From assembly GCA_028282025.1 (NCBI GenBank), contig JANQIT010000155.1, positions 1 to 43,838 on the forward strand: a stretch of DNA of 43,838 bases. The letters are read 5' to 3'. This DNA comes from Hwanghaeella sp. (GTDB lineage: Bacteria; Pseudomonadota; Alphaproteobacteria; UBA8366; Aestuariispiraceae). The translations under genes were made by a program, and so were the position numbers. Positions 33,804 to 41,741 of the stretch are shown one piece after another; position 1 is the stretch's first letter; each line of letters begins with the position of its first letter. The notes under the pieces were generated by a model, which did not search any database, was not told the origin of the DNA, and saw only the letters and a list, made by a program, of their open reading frames with translations.

Positions 33804-35113
33804 TGTACCCGACGTTCCGCGCCGTTATCCTGTTGGCTTCGGCCGTTCCCACCTCTCTGTTCTTTGTGATTTATGACGCGAGCCTGTGGGTTCACGGCGT
33901 CGCTCTGATCCTGGTCGTGCTCGGGCTTTGCGGGAGCGATGCAGTATTCTCACTTCGATCCCGGTCGGTAACGGCGAACTGCAAGCTGCCGGCACTCCTC
34001 TATATTGGAGAAGAGGGGCATGTAACCGTTACCTTGGAGGTTCTGCCGGGCCGCACCGCCGCCCGCGCGGAGTGTCTTCTGAATGTGGAACCGTCCTTGG
34101 TTCCACCCTCTGCGATACAGGTAGATCTTAGGCCAGGAAGCACGACGACCTTCGACGTGCCGCTGGTTCCACTGAAGAGAGGCAAACCGAAAATACATTG
34201 TCTTTGGTATCGTTGGACGGGACCTTTTGGCTTACTTTACATCCAGACAAAGCGTCAGATCGAAACGGTCGTACCTGTTGTTCCGAACTCCCGCGCCGTG
34301 CAGCGGGCGGCTATTCAACTATCGATCCGGAACGACCTGATCGGCGGCAAAAGCCAATCTCAGTATGGTTCAGGGTCTGAGTTTTCGGCGCTGAGGGAGT
34401 ATGTCCCCGGCCTGGACTCCAGATCGATCGATTGGAACCAATCCGCCCGGCACCGGAAACTGATCTGCGCCGAGCATGAGGTTGAGAGAAATCATCAGAT
34501 CATTCTCGCTGTCGATACGGGAAGGCTGATGGCGGAACCGGTCGGCGGTATTTCACGCCTGGACCACGCCATTAACGCCAGCCTGCTGCTCGCCTATAGT
34601 TCATTGCGCAGTGGAGATCGTGTCGGTTTGTACGGTTTCGATTCCGAAATCCGAACATTGGTGCGGCCGCTCGGCGGTATAAGGAGTTTCATGCAGTTGC
34701 AGCAGGCGAGCGCCGGCCTGGAAGTGCATCATGGCGATACGAATTTCACTCTTGGCCTTATGAACCTGATGGGATCGTTGAGCCGCAGAACGCTTATTAT
34801 TCTGCAGACTGATTTTGTCGATACGATCACCGCGGAAATCATGGTCGAGAATATCGGCAGGCTGGCGTCGCGCCATCTGGTGCTGTTTTGCATTTTATCC
34901 GACCCCGGACTTGAAGAGGTCGTAACGAAGGAGCCGCACTCCGTCGTCGATATGACCCATGCGGTTGTCGCGGCCGATATCGCGAACGAAAGAAAGGTGG
35001 TGATTGAGCGGTTGAGGCGGCTTGGGGTTCTTTGCCTGGAAGCATCGACGGAAAGCATGGGCATAGAACTGGTTAACCAGTATCTGAAGGTGAAGCGCCT
35101 TGAACTTATATAG
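33803..35113 (+). CDS. DUF58 protein (VWA-like MoxR partner)
   Basis: 437 residues. Two N-terminal membrane helices (about 5-40), a beta-rich middle, then the DUF58 core SALREYVPGLDSRSIDWNQS, in which R-E-Y and IDW are the family signature, leading into a VWA-like fold. The metal-site region, DxSxS in true VWA domains, reads AVDTGRLMAEP and so probably does not bind metal in the usual way. The start codon shares one base with the MoxR stop (TGATG), so the pair is translationally coupled and likely interacts. Confidence 0.92.
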   Translation: MYPTFRAVILLASAVPTSLFFVIYDASLWVHGVALILVVLGLCGSDAVFSLRSRSVTANCKLPALLYIGEEGHVTVTLEVLPGRTAARAECLLNVEPSLVPPSAIQVDLRPGSTTTFDVPLVPLKRGKPKIHCLWYRWTGPFGLLYIQTKRQIETVVPVVPNSRAVQRAAIQLSIRNDLIGGKSQSQYGSGSEFSALREYVPGLDSRSIDWNQSARHRKLICAEHEVERNHQIILAVDTGRLMAEPVGGISRLDHAINASLLLAYSSLRSGDRVGLYGFDSEIRTLVRPLGGIRSFMQLQQASAGLEVHHGDTNFTLGLMNLMGSLSRRTLIILQTDFVDTITAEIMVENIGRLASRHLVLFCILSDPGLEEVVTKEPHSVVDMTHAVVAADIANERKVVIERLRRLGVLCLEASTESMGIELVNQYLKVKRLELI

Positions 35114-35137
35114 ATCATGCGGCCAAGGAATGCGAAG

Positions 35138-36142
35138 ATGGCGACGCCGGACCTAGAACTCAAAAGCTCGGCTTTTCGTCGCGAGCGGGAGGCGACGTGG
35201 CGCACCCTGGAAAGGCTTGTCGAGAAGGTGGAGAAGAAAGGCGTGTCCTCTCTTTCCCCCGATGAACTGCTTGTGCTGCCCTCCGTCTACCGCGCGACGG
35301 TGTCTTCTCTTTCCGTGGCGCGGGAAATTACACTGGACCGTAGCCTGCTCGACTACCTGGAGAGCCTGGCGACCCGCGCGTTCTTCTGTGTTTACGGTTC
35401 TCACGGTGGGTTTCTTGATACGCTTGTTCGATTCATCTCTGTCGATTTTCCGTCGGCCGTCTGGCGGGCCAGGTGGTATGTTCTTGTCGCCGCCATGGTC
35501 CTGGCCATAGGAACCGCCACAGGCTACAGCTTGACGTCCTCCAATACCGAATGGTTCTACACCTTCGTGTCCGATGCTTACGCGGATGGCCGGACGCCGG
35601 GCCATTCGACCGCGGAGCTTCGCGCGCCGTTGTTCGAAACGGGTTTCGCTGATGGGGCGCTGCAGATCTTTGCATCGTTTCTGTTCAGCCATAATGCATC
35701 GATCGGCATTTTGTGTTTTGCGCTTGGCTTCGCCTATGGCGTGCCGGTGTTCCTTCTTCTGTTTGGGAACGGAACGCTCTTGGGTGCTTTTTTGGCGCTC
35801 TATGTTCAGCGCGGCCTTGGGATTGAGCTTGGCGGCTGGTTGTTCATTCATGGTACGACCGAGCTTCTCGCCGTCGTACTGGCGGCGGCGTCGGGGCTTG
35901 TCATCGGACATGCCGCGGCGTTCCCGGGTCAGATGAGCAGGAAGGACCGAATAGTTCAGAAAGGCCGTTCCGCCAGCGTCATAGCCATCGGCGCCATTCT
36001 GATGCTCCTTATCGCCAGTATTCTTGAAGGGTTCGGGCGGCAGCTTGTTCAGGACACCGCCATACGATACCTGATCGGTGGCGTGGCGCTGTCCCTGTGG
36101 GCATATTGTTTCACAGCAATTGGCAGAGGCGGAAGCCGATGA
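35138..36142 (+). CDS. SpoIIM/DUF95 family membrane protein
   Basis: About 334 residues from ATG 35138, chosen because AAGGAA lies 8 bases upstream; ATG 35117 is an alternative. A soluble helical N-terminus (about 1-100) includes LPSVYRATVSSLSVAR. Membrane helices follow at about 112-130, 185-205, 210-235, 245-270, 285-302 and 312-330. ALGFAYGVPVFLLLFGNG and GWLFIHGTTELLAVVLA are the conserved SpoIIM segments (seen in short parts). Outside spore formers such proteins occur with MoxR-DUF58-RDD genes; the role is unknown. Confidence 0.9.
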   Translation: MATPDLELKSSAFRREREATWRTLERLVEKVEKKGVSSLSPDELLVLPSVYRATVSSLSVAREITLDRSLLDYLESLATRAFFCVYGSHGGFLDTLVRFISVDFPSAVWRARWYVLVAAMVLAIGTATGYSLTSSNTEWFYTFVSDAYADGRTPGHSTAELRAPLFETGFADGALQIFASFLFSHNASIGILCFALGFAYGVPVFLLLFGNGTLLGAFLALYVQRGLGIELGGWLFIHGTTELLAVVLAAASGLVIGHAAAFPGQMSRKDRIVQKGRSASVIAIGAILMLLIASILEGFGRQLVQDTAIRYLIGGVALSLWAYCFTAIGRGGSR

Positions 36143-37092
36143 GCAGCCGTACCGTGGATGTCGCGGCCGCCATCCGCGGTCAGGTTGCAGGTCGACGGTC
36201 GCTTGTAACGCCCGAAGGTGTAAGGCTGAATCTTACCCTTGCTGAGCGCAGCGACCGCGTCGCCGCCGTCTGTATCGATCTTTTCATTATACTGATCGCC
36301 ATCATATCGATCGGTTGGTTGCAAATCCTGTTATTCGATTTGGTCGATTATCAGGCCGGCGAAGTGGTCGGATGGGCGGTTGCGGTCTTTACCGTATCTT
36401 CCTTCTTGGTGCGCAGTTTCTACTTCGCTTTTTTCGAACTGAAATGGCAAGGATCGACGCCTGGGAAAAGGATTCTGCGGCTGCGTGTCGTTGACAGGAA
36501 CGGCGGTCCGCTGACCGCCAATGCTGTTTTCGCGCGCAACCTTACCCGGGAAATCGAGCTCTTTATTCCAATAACCATCTTGATGACGAGTGTGTCCTCG
36601 CAATCAATCGGGGAGTTGGAGGTTTGGTTGTCGCTCGGCTGGCTGGCGCTTTTCGTATGTATGCCACTGCTGAATCGGGATCGGTTGCGTGTCGGGGACA
36701 TGATTGGCGGGACATGGGTTGTAGCCATGCCAAAGCCCGTATTGATGCCTGACCTGGCGAACGCCGTACCGCACCGGAGGCATGCCGCACCGAATGGCGA
36801 TGCCAAGACGGAACCCAAGGTATCCTTCTTGCCGGAGCAGCTCGATGTTTACGGCATCTACGAGCTTCAGACCCTGGAGACTTTGTTGCGGTACGACCGT
36901 TCCCCCGACGACGAGACCTACAGGGAGGTCTGTCTTCGAATCCGAAAGAAAATCGGCTGGAACGGTGGTGAGGAGGGTGTGTCCGCCAAAGAGTTTCTGG
37001 AATGCTACTACAATGCCCTGCGCGGGCATCTTGAGACGAAGTTGGCTTTTGGGGAGCGGCGCAAGGACAAGCATCACAGCAGAACACGGTGA
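36139..37092 (+). CDS. RDD-family membrane protein with C-terminal extension
   Basis: 317 residues from ATG 36139, which overlaps the SpoIIM stop by 4 bases. The RDD domain includes LTLAERSDRVAAVCIDLFII (the R-x-x-A-x-x-D start), then QGSTPGKRILRLRVVDRNGG and a membrane pair ending NRDRLRVGDMIGGTWVV. The C-terminal ~100 residues are soluble and predicted helical (ETLLRYDRSPDDETYREVCL), typical of RDD proteins in MoxR operons. Last gene of the operon. Confidence 0.92.
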   Translation: MSSRTVDVAAAIRGQVAGRRSLVTPEGVRLNLTLAERSDRVAAVCIDLFIILIAIISIGWLQILLFDLVDYQAGEVVGWAVAVFTVSSFLVRSFYFAFFELKWQGSTPGKRILRLRVVDRNGGPLTANAVFARNLTREIELFIPITILMTSVSSQSIGELEVWLSLGWLALFVCMPLLNRDRLRVGDMIGGTWVVAMPKPVLMPDLANAVPHRRHAAPNGDAKTEPKVSFLPEQLDVYGIYELQTLETLLRYDRSPDDETYREVCLRIRKKIGWNGGEEGVSAKEFLECYYNALRGHLETKLAFGERRKDKHHSRTR

Positions 37093-37181
37093 CCGGGAAG
37101 TCTTTTGCCGGACGCCGGAGCAGCGACTGCCGACCGGTCTTATCCGTTTGTAGCTTCAGAGAGCGGCGCGCCGGGCGGTCG

Positions 37182-38030
37182 TCAATCGAACGCCTCAATC
37201 GCATGCCTATCAGGCGCCAGTTCTTTCACCGAGCGCAGGTCGTAATACGCCGTGGCCAGCAAGGTGGCGATAAAACTACCCATGACACCCGTCGAAAACA
37301 GGGCCAGGGCATTGATATGCGCAAACTGAAACAAGTCGTAGAATGGTTGGGCCGCAAGGAAACCGGCTGCGGCTTCTTCTAGTTCCCACAGAACGAAGAT
37401 TGCGATGACAACACAGGAAAAACGCCATCGATAACCCGATGTCAGATACATGCTTCTTTTCATCGCTGCTATGGCGCCAAGCTTCTCGATGCATATCGAT
37501 TGCGCGGACAGCCAGAAAAAAGCCGCAAAGACGAATAAGGTAATTTGCCAAAAGTAGTAGGAGGTGGTGACGACCAGATCCTCGATCATGCAGAAGAGAA
37601 AAAGCGGGAGAATGATCTCCCGCAGTCTGCCGATCACACTGATCGCTGAAAATCGGAAACCCCTGAGTTGGGCGACTACGATATAGACGATGATGACATC
37701 CGCTACGATGCTAAGGAAAAATCCGGGAAAATAGAGTAGTGTTTGTAAAAGGAACCAAATTGAAAGTATGACAAGTGAATTCGACGCATCGAACTCCGAC
37801 ATAAGCGAACTGAGAGTTCCGTCCAATCGATAGGCGCCCAAGATTTCATCGCCGCCATAGAGCGGAACGCAGATTATCAGAAACAATCCCCAATTCTTCC
37901 AAACGGAGGCGGCGGCTCGCCCGAAACAGTTCCAAAACCGGAACTGCGCGACAGCCGCCGCGTCACGACCGCCGGTCTGTGGCGCGGTCGAATCCGATGG
38001 CGACTGCGATGGGTCGTTGTCGGGCTTCAT
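37182..38030 (-). CDS. Polytopic membrane protein, paralogue of its upstream neighbour
   Basis: 282 residues. A soluble lead of ~40 residues is followed by about six membrane segments. The pattern AAMKRSMYLTSGYRWRFSCV and the end AYYDLRSVKELAP parallels SREMTKGYRWKIFGLY and IYHDLRIAKEG of the next protein, so the two are divergent paralogues of the GPDPase-membrane-domain/YciC-like class. No enzyme domain is attached. The gene is convergent with the RDD gene and 32 bases downstream of its paralogue. Confidence 0.75.
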   Translation of the reverse strand: MKPDNDPSQSPSDSTAPQTGGRDAAAVAQFRFWNCFGRAAASVWKNWGLFLIICVPLYGGDEILGAYRLDGTLSSLMSEFDASNSLVILSIWFLLQTLLYFPGFFLSIVADVIIVYIVVAQLRGFRFSAISVIGRLREIILPLFLFCMIEDLVVTTSYYFWQITLFVFAAFFWLSAQSICIEKLGAIAAMKRSMYLTSGYRWRFSCVVIAIFVLWELEEAAAGFLAAQPFYDLFQFAHINALALFSTGVMGSFIATLLATAYYDLRSVKELAPDRHAIEAFD

Positions 38031-38062
38031 GGTCGTTCGCCTGAAAGGTTATCGAAAACCCT

Positions 38063-38860
38063 CTATTCGAACACTTGGGCGATTTCCTCGGTATCGCCGC
38101 CCTCCTTGGCGATGCGAAGGTCATGATAGATGACGGCTATCAGAACCGCGTACAGCGCCGTGGTGACAGGGGCGAGAACCGCATTTGCCAGAGTCATGCC
38201 GAGAGCGAGTTCCTCCGCATCCAGGCCAATTAAGGAAAATCCCGCGACGGACGTTATGGCGATACCGACGACCATTGCGAAAACCAGTAAAATCAAATAC
38301 AGGCCAAAGATCTTCCAGCGATATCCTTTGGTCATTTCCCTGCTGCGCGAGAGGCTGGCGACGACGCCCGGGCGTTCAACCACGGCCACGGGTACAACGA
38401 CAATCAGCATGATCGCAACGATGAAGCCGGGGACGATCAAAAGAACGAACCCGATGCCTATCGCCAATGCGGCGAGGATCGTGACCCCGATGACGGGGAG
38501 TACTAAGGGAAGCCCACGTCGAAAACACTCCACAATATTCGAGCGGGTTCCGCGAAGTTCCTGTATTGAGCCGTAAATCAGGGAGGCCGTTACCAACTGC
38601 GCAATCAAGTACTCGGCGGCCCCTAGGGCGAATTCCCACCAAATGAATCCAGGAGTCGGTTGGTTGATCTGATCCAAGAACAGGAAGTAGTGAACCACAT
38701 AAAGGGGGGCGATGAACAACGCCGCCATCAGGGTGAAAGGGATGAAGTTCCTAGCAAAGATACCAATGGTCTTGCTCAATACGGATCCAATCTTGAATTC
38801 CACCACTGGTACGGAAACCGTCGCGCCCGCCGGCAATCCGTTTTCTGGCTGATTGTCCAT
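38063..38860 (-). CDS. Polytopic membrane protein, GPDPase-membrane-domain-like
   Basis: 265 residues, about six membrane helices. The N-terminal part FKIGSVLSKTIGIFARNFIP and the centre GFVLLIVPGFIVAIMLIVVVPVAVVE are typical of the glycerophosphoryl-diester-phosphodiesterase membrane domain family and DUF975-like proteins. The E-R-x-G-V-x-x-x-x-R-S-x-x-x-T-x-GYRW pattern is complete. Function unknown; genes of this kind often accompany MoxR/RDD/SpoIIM clusters, and here it faces one. Confidence 0.78.
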   Translation of the reverse strand: MDNQPENGLPAGATVSVPVVEFKIGSVLSKTIGIFARNFIPFTLMAALFIAPLYVVHYFLFLDQINQPTPGFIWWEFALGAAEYLIAQLVTASLIYGSIQELRGTRSNIVECFRRGLPLVLPVIGVTILAALAIGIGFVLLIVPGFIVAIMLIVVVPVAVVERPGVVASLSRSREMTKGYRWKIFGLYLILLVFAMVVGIAITSVAGFSLIGLDAEELALGMTLANAVLAPVTTALYAVLIAVIYHDLRIAKEGGDTEEIAQVFE

Positions 38861-39166
38861 GGAAAGTCCCTTTATATCTGGAATTTCGATAGGTTGAATC
38901 TATACCCAAAGGTGGCCTGGCGTCCAGTGCACTGCCTAACAGTATGCAATACAGAAATCGTTCTTAGGTAGTAATGGAGCAGAGCGCAGGACTTCGGATT
39001 TTCCAGTCCCTGCGTGGTGCGTTGAGAAGAAGGGCAGGGGAAGGACAGCAGCTTGGCGCGCTATACCCGCTGTCCATTGACAATTGCCGCCACCCGACGC
39101 GTTAAAGACAAGTGCGTTTTCCATCCCGACGCTGTGCGAAACGTAACCATTGAACACGGTGCTCAG
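38861..39166. other. Intergenic, no gene seen
   Basis: About 300 bases between the membrane-protein pair and the Imm11-like gene. It must hold the promoter of the membrane pair. No copy of the 390-bp repeat, tRNA or hairpin with T-run was found. Short frames in it look accidental. Confidence 0.4.
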
Positions 39167-39937
39167 TCACCGATTTTGCTCAAAGTACCAGGAAGGTGTT
39201 TTTTCAACGATCTTCCGTGGTCTTACGCCGGTGATTTTTTCCGCCTTCATAAAGGCAGCCAGCTCATCCGAGACAAACACATGGCGAGCGAGTGCGTCCT
39301 TGTAGATTTTGCCGTTTGGCGATTTGGGGGCATCTCTAACGATCTGCCAATCCGGTCCCACCGTTCCCCTCCACAGATGAAGTCCCTCAAGGGCGCCCGG
39401 CTTAAACATCACTAGGAAATTGCCATGGACTCGTCCCGGTACGGGCAGCGGTATTAGATTTCCAGCCTTCTGGGCGGCCTTGCCACCGGTTTCCGGATTC
39501 CGAAGATTGAACAATGTATTGTCTAAGTCGATGACATCGGGTCGCTGATGAAGATACAGAATGTAGTAGTCACCATAATCTTCTTTACCGTTGTCCCGCG
39601 AAAAATTCACTGCAAAGAAATCGTGCCGCCCGGGCTCTAACTCCTCCAGCTTTGCTTTCATTTTGGGACTGACGACAAAGTAGCGGCCTAGATCGAACAT
39701 GTCCGGCGGCGCTGTCATCCTGCCCCGAGGTTTTTCGATACGAACCTCTTTCGGCAAGCGCTTTTGCATTTCCGGATCAATCGGTGTGTGTTCTCCATAG
39801 TTCTCCCAATACATACGACCATCGGTGAGCATCATTTGTAAGTCCGGACCAATCGGAAGTTCGGGCTCAATGCTCACAATTCTCGGAATCTGAGTACCGG
39901 GCACGGTAGAAAAATCGCTGATCAGATACGGCATCAT
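39167..39937 (-). CDS. Imm11/DUF1629-like protein
   Basis: 256 residues, soluble, no signal peptide. The C-terminal half matches the Imm11 (DUF1629) immunity-protein pattern: FDLGRYFVVSPKMKAKLEEL in the middle and HVFVSDELAAFMKAEKITGV at the end (F-V-S-xx-L/F with I-T-G-V). In that family the proteins neutralise polymorphic toxin domains. No intact toxin gene is next to it; the 44-codon frame just upstream ends in TAA directly against its ATG, with GGGGAGG as ribosome site, so the two are coupled. GC content is visibly lower than in the operons to the left, suggesting acquisition. Confidence 0.72.
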   Translation of the reverse strand: MMPYLISDFSTVPGTQIPRIVSIEPELPIGPDLQMMLTDGRMYWENYGEHTPIDPEMQKRLPKEVRIEKPRGRMTAPPDMFDLGRYFVVSPKMKAKLEELEPGRHDFFAVNFSRDNGKEDYGDYYILYLHQRPDVIDLDNTLFNLRNPETGGKAAQKAGNLIPLPVPGRVHGNFLVMFKPGALEGLHLWRGTVGPDWQIVRDAPKSPNGKIYKDALARHVFVSDELAAFMKAEKITGVRPRKIVEKTPSWYFEQNR

Positions 39938-40072
39938 TTACCTCCCCAACTGCGATGTATTTACAGTCGTGACAGCACGCCGCCCATCCGCGCCGGTCTG
40001 ATGAAATTTAAAAGTCCTCCCCTTGAAGACCGTCGCCTTCATCTCGGCCAGCATCTTGTCGGCCTTGCCCAT
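39938..40072 (-). CDS. 44-residue microprotein frame, repeat copy B
   Basis: Starts MGKADKMLAEMKATVFKGRT and continues FKFHQTGADGRR; the TAA abuts the Imm11-like ATG. The matching frame in copy A is closely similar over 26 residues, and codon differences there are mostly silent, so the frame looks selected as protein. There is no clear ribosome site before the ATG; it may be reached by coupling or frameshift from the overlapping MKS frame. No known family recognised. Confidence 0.5.
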   Translation of the reverse strand: MGKADKMLAEMKATVFKGRTFKFHQTGADGRRAVTTVNTSQLGR

Positions 40073-40380
40073 CGAACCCGGGATACAGAGAGGTACAGTC
40101 TAACGATGTCAAAGTCTCTCTATGGGTTCTTTCGGGCGGGAGCGCTTCTGCGAGGCCGCCAGGACCCCCACGCGCATATTCGCGGGACTTCATTCATACC
40201 GTACCAGATCGCTTGCAGGTAACGGGCAATCGCACCTGCAGGATCTACTACTAACCTCGTCCATCGAATGCCGCGACTGATTATACAGCCACCGTTCCCC
40301 CGGTCGGCACGGTTCGGGCGGGGGCAGCGCCGGTGCTCAGACGACCGCATTCAATGCCGTGAAGAGCGTGTTTGTCCGGA
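39991..40380 (-). repeat. ~390-bp imperfect direct repeat, copy B
   Basis: Alignable along its whole length with 41281-41673, in the same orientation. Best-conserved blocks are the end block GAAGAGCGTGTTTGTCCGG (plus strand), a 32-base identical block around CTCTCTATGGGTTCTTTCGG, and a 27-base identical block at AGCATCTTGTCGGCC. It lies between the DUF2927-like gene, whose last codons run into it, and the Imm11-like gene. There are no terminal inverted repeats or transposase, so it is not an insertion sequence. Confidence 0.85.
40008..40193 (-). CDS. 61-residue MKS frame, repeat copy B (overlaps microprotein frame)
   Basis: Starts MKSREYARGG and shares ALPPERTHRETLTSLDC and SLYPGFDG with copy A. 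In the stretch before the overlap, differences between the copies sit almost only at third positions of this frame. It runs past the MGK start and ends inside that frame. Function unknown; it could be a separate small protein or the end of a larger degraded gene. Confidence 0.4.
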   Translation of the reverse strand: MKSREYARGGPGGLAEALPPERTHRETLTSLDCTSLYPGFDGQGRQDAGRDEGDGLQGEDF

Positions 40381-41238
40381 CTTAAAGTTCTTTCGCCCTT
40401 TACTGAGTTCAGAGACCACGGCCTCCACCATCTTCGGCATCACAACTGTGTATAGTTCCGGATGAATTTGTTCCCCGGGCTTGTATCCATACAGCTGTTT
40501 CAAGATAGCGATGTCATGGGCCGGAACAGCGCCATTTGGAAATCCTTCGAATTTTCTAGTAAATGCAGAGGGTCTGATCATTGTCGGCTCCCGATATGCA
40601 GGGAGCAATGTCTTCACAAAGCCGTGCAATATTAGATCGTTTAAGTCATTCGCTTCATCCAGATGATTCCGAACGAAAATGCAGAGCCCTTTAAAGATTT
40701 CTCCTCGAAAACGTACACCGTCGATATTCTGTAATAGGGCTTTGCAAAGCGAAGGGCGCTCAGCTTCATCGTATCCCTTGAACCGATTTTTAAACTCAAC
40801 AAGTGTTTCTTTATTACTCTCTTTAAATAAGTGAAATACCTGCTTTGATTCGGCCAGTGATGAGAAAGAAGAGAAGAAGTGAAGTCCTATGTCATACACA
40901 ACACCACTATCTTTCTCGGGTGTAACCACCACACTTAGTCCAATTTGCTGGGCTAATTTTTCTATTTCCTTCCTACCCGATTGGAATTCATCAGGCTCAA
41001 GACCAGGTAGTGAAACCCTCAGCGAACTCTTCAACCATCGACTCGTATAGAGCGAGGCATGATCAGAAAATATATCGCCAACGTATGTGTCGGCGGCTCC
41101 ATGAACAATGAAGTCTCGGTCGAACGATGGGTCTTCCCAGTAATATTTGGGGTTTGCATCCTGTGAGAACGCAAAACTGGCAGGCAATACTACGCATATT
41201 GCAATCAAGAATGACGTGCACAATGATCGAATTAACAT
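40351..41238 (-). CDS. Secreted DUF2927-like protein
   Basis: 295 residues. A Sec signal peptide (about 1-26, MLIRSLCTSFL to FAFSQ) directs export. The C-terminal third recalls DUF2927: LCIFVRNHLDEANDLNDLIL, HGFVKTLLPAYREP, then RPSAFTRKFEG and HDIAILKQLYGYKPGEQ, where a DUF2927 protein has Cys-I-E-L, S-x-F and D-x-x-L-x-x-LY. Catalytic function is unknown. The last residues (SGQTRSSRH) are encoded by repeat copy B, so the original 3' end was replaced at the repeat junction. The gene is clearly richer in A/T than the rest of the window. It starts 4 bases after the stop of the 39-codon frame of copy A. Confidence 0.6.
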   Translation of the reverse strand: MLIRSLCTSFLIAICVVLPASFAFSQDANPKYYWEDPSFDRDFIVHGAADTYVGDIFSDHASLYTSRWLKSSLRVSLPGLEPDEFQSGRKEIEKLAQQIGLSVVVTPEKDSGVVYDIGLHFFSSFSSLAESKQVFHLFKESNKETLVEFKNRFKGYDEAERPSLCKALLQNIDGVRFRGEIFKGLCIFVRNHLDEANDLNDLILHGFVKTLLPAYREPTMIRPSAFTRKFEGFPNGAVPAHDIAILKQLYGYKPGEQIHPELYTVVMPKMVEAVVSELSKGRKNFKSGQTRSSRH

Positions 41239-41242
41239 GACG

Positions 41243-41362
41243 CTACTTCTCCATTGTCACGATTGTCCGCTTTCCTTCGGGACTCGTCTGGTGGAACTTG
41301 AAGGTTTTGTCTTTAAAGACGGTCGCTTTCATTTCAGTGAGCATCTTGTCGGCCTTGCCCAT
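41243..41362 (-). CDS. 39-residue microprotein frame, repeat copy A
   Basis: Starts MGKADKMLTEMKATVFKDKT, then FKFHQTSPEGKRTIVTMEK. Across the first 26 codons about 18 base differences from copy B were counted by eye, 15 of them at third positions, the signature of selection on the protein. The stop is 4 bases before the DUF2927-like ATG. No ribosome site is seen before its ATG, which lies inside the end of the MKS frame. Confidence 0.5.
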   Translation of the reverse strand: MGKADKMLTEMKATVFKDKTFKFHQTSPEGKRTIVTMEK

Positions 41363-41673
41363 CGAATCCAGGATAAAGGGAAGCACAGTCCAACGATGTC
41401 AACGTCTCTCTATGGGTTCTTTCGGGCGGGAGCGCCTTTTTGAACCACCGGGGCCGCCAGCGCGCATAGTCATGGGACTTCATTCCTGCCGTATTCGGAT
41501 CATTTGCACGTGGCGGGCAATCGTGTCTGAACAATCCATCACTAACCCCGTCCGTCGAAAGCCGGGGCTAAACATACAGCCACCGGCTCGCCGTTAGGCA
41601 TTGTTAGGGCGAGGCCTCCAGCACTAGCATTCAGACGGCCGCGTTCAATGCCGTGAAGAGCGTGTTTGTCCGG
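41281..41673 (-). repeat. ~390-bp imperfect direct repeat, copy A
   Basis: Same orientation as copy B at 39991-40380. It begins about 70 bases after the RTX gene stop and reaches the next cargo gene. A further frame at its upstream end (PDKHALHGIERGRL to AFDGRG) is open in this copy but broken by TAA in copy B, so that part is probably not coding. Confidence 0.85.
41334..41483 (-). CDS. 49-residue MKS frame, repeat copy A (overlaps microprotein frame)
   Basis: Starts MKSHDYARWRPRWFKK and ends YPGFDGQGRQDAH. It overlaps the 39-residue frame by 29 bases. In the 50 bases before the overlap, 9 differences from copy B were counted, 8 at third positions of this frame. The first part is less conserved between copies. 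No ribosome site is clear; function unknown. Confidence 0.4.
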   Translation of the reverse strand: MKSHDYARWRPRWFKKALPPERTHRETLTSLDCASLYPGFDGQGRQDAH

Positions 41674-41741
41674 GTCACGCTTTTCCGCCCAAGGCATTTA
41701 GGGCGGCGGGGACGGCCGCCGCCCACTCGCAGATCCACACG

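Noticed and set aside
38936-39157. A 73-codon minus-strand frame downstream of the Imm11-like gene
   Set aside because: No ribosome site, no motif and low-complexity composition.
39991-41673. Insertion sequence or CRISPR explanation for the two repeats
   Set aside because: Only two copies of ~390 bp, no transposase, no terminal inverted repeats and no regular spacers.
41484-41673. A 52-codon frame (MPWAEKRD start) at the upstream end of repeat A
   Set aside because: Copy B has an in-frame TAA and much divergence, so coding is not supported despite a conserved last few codons.
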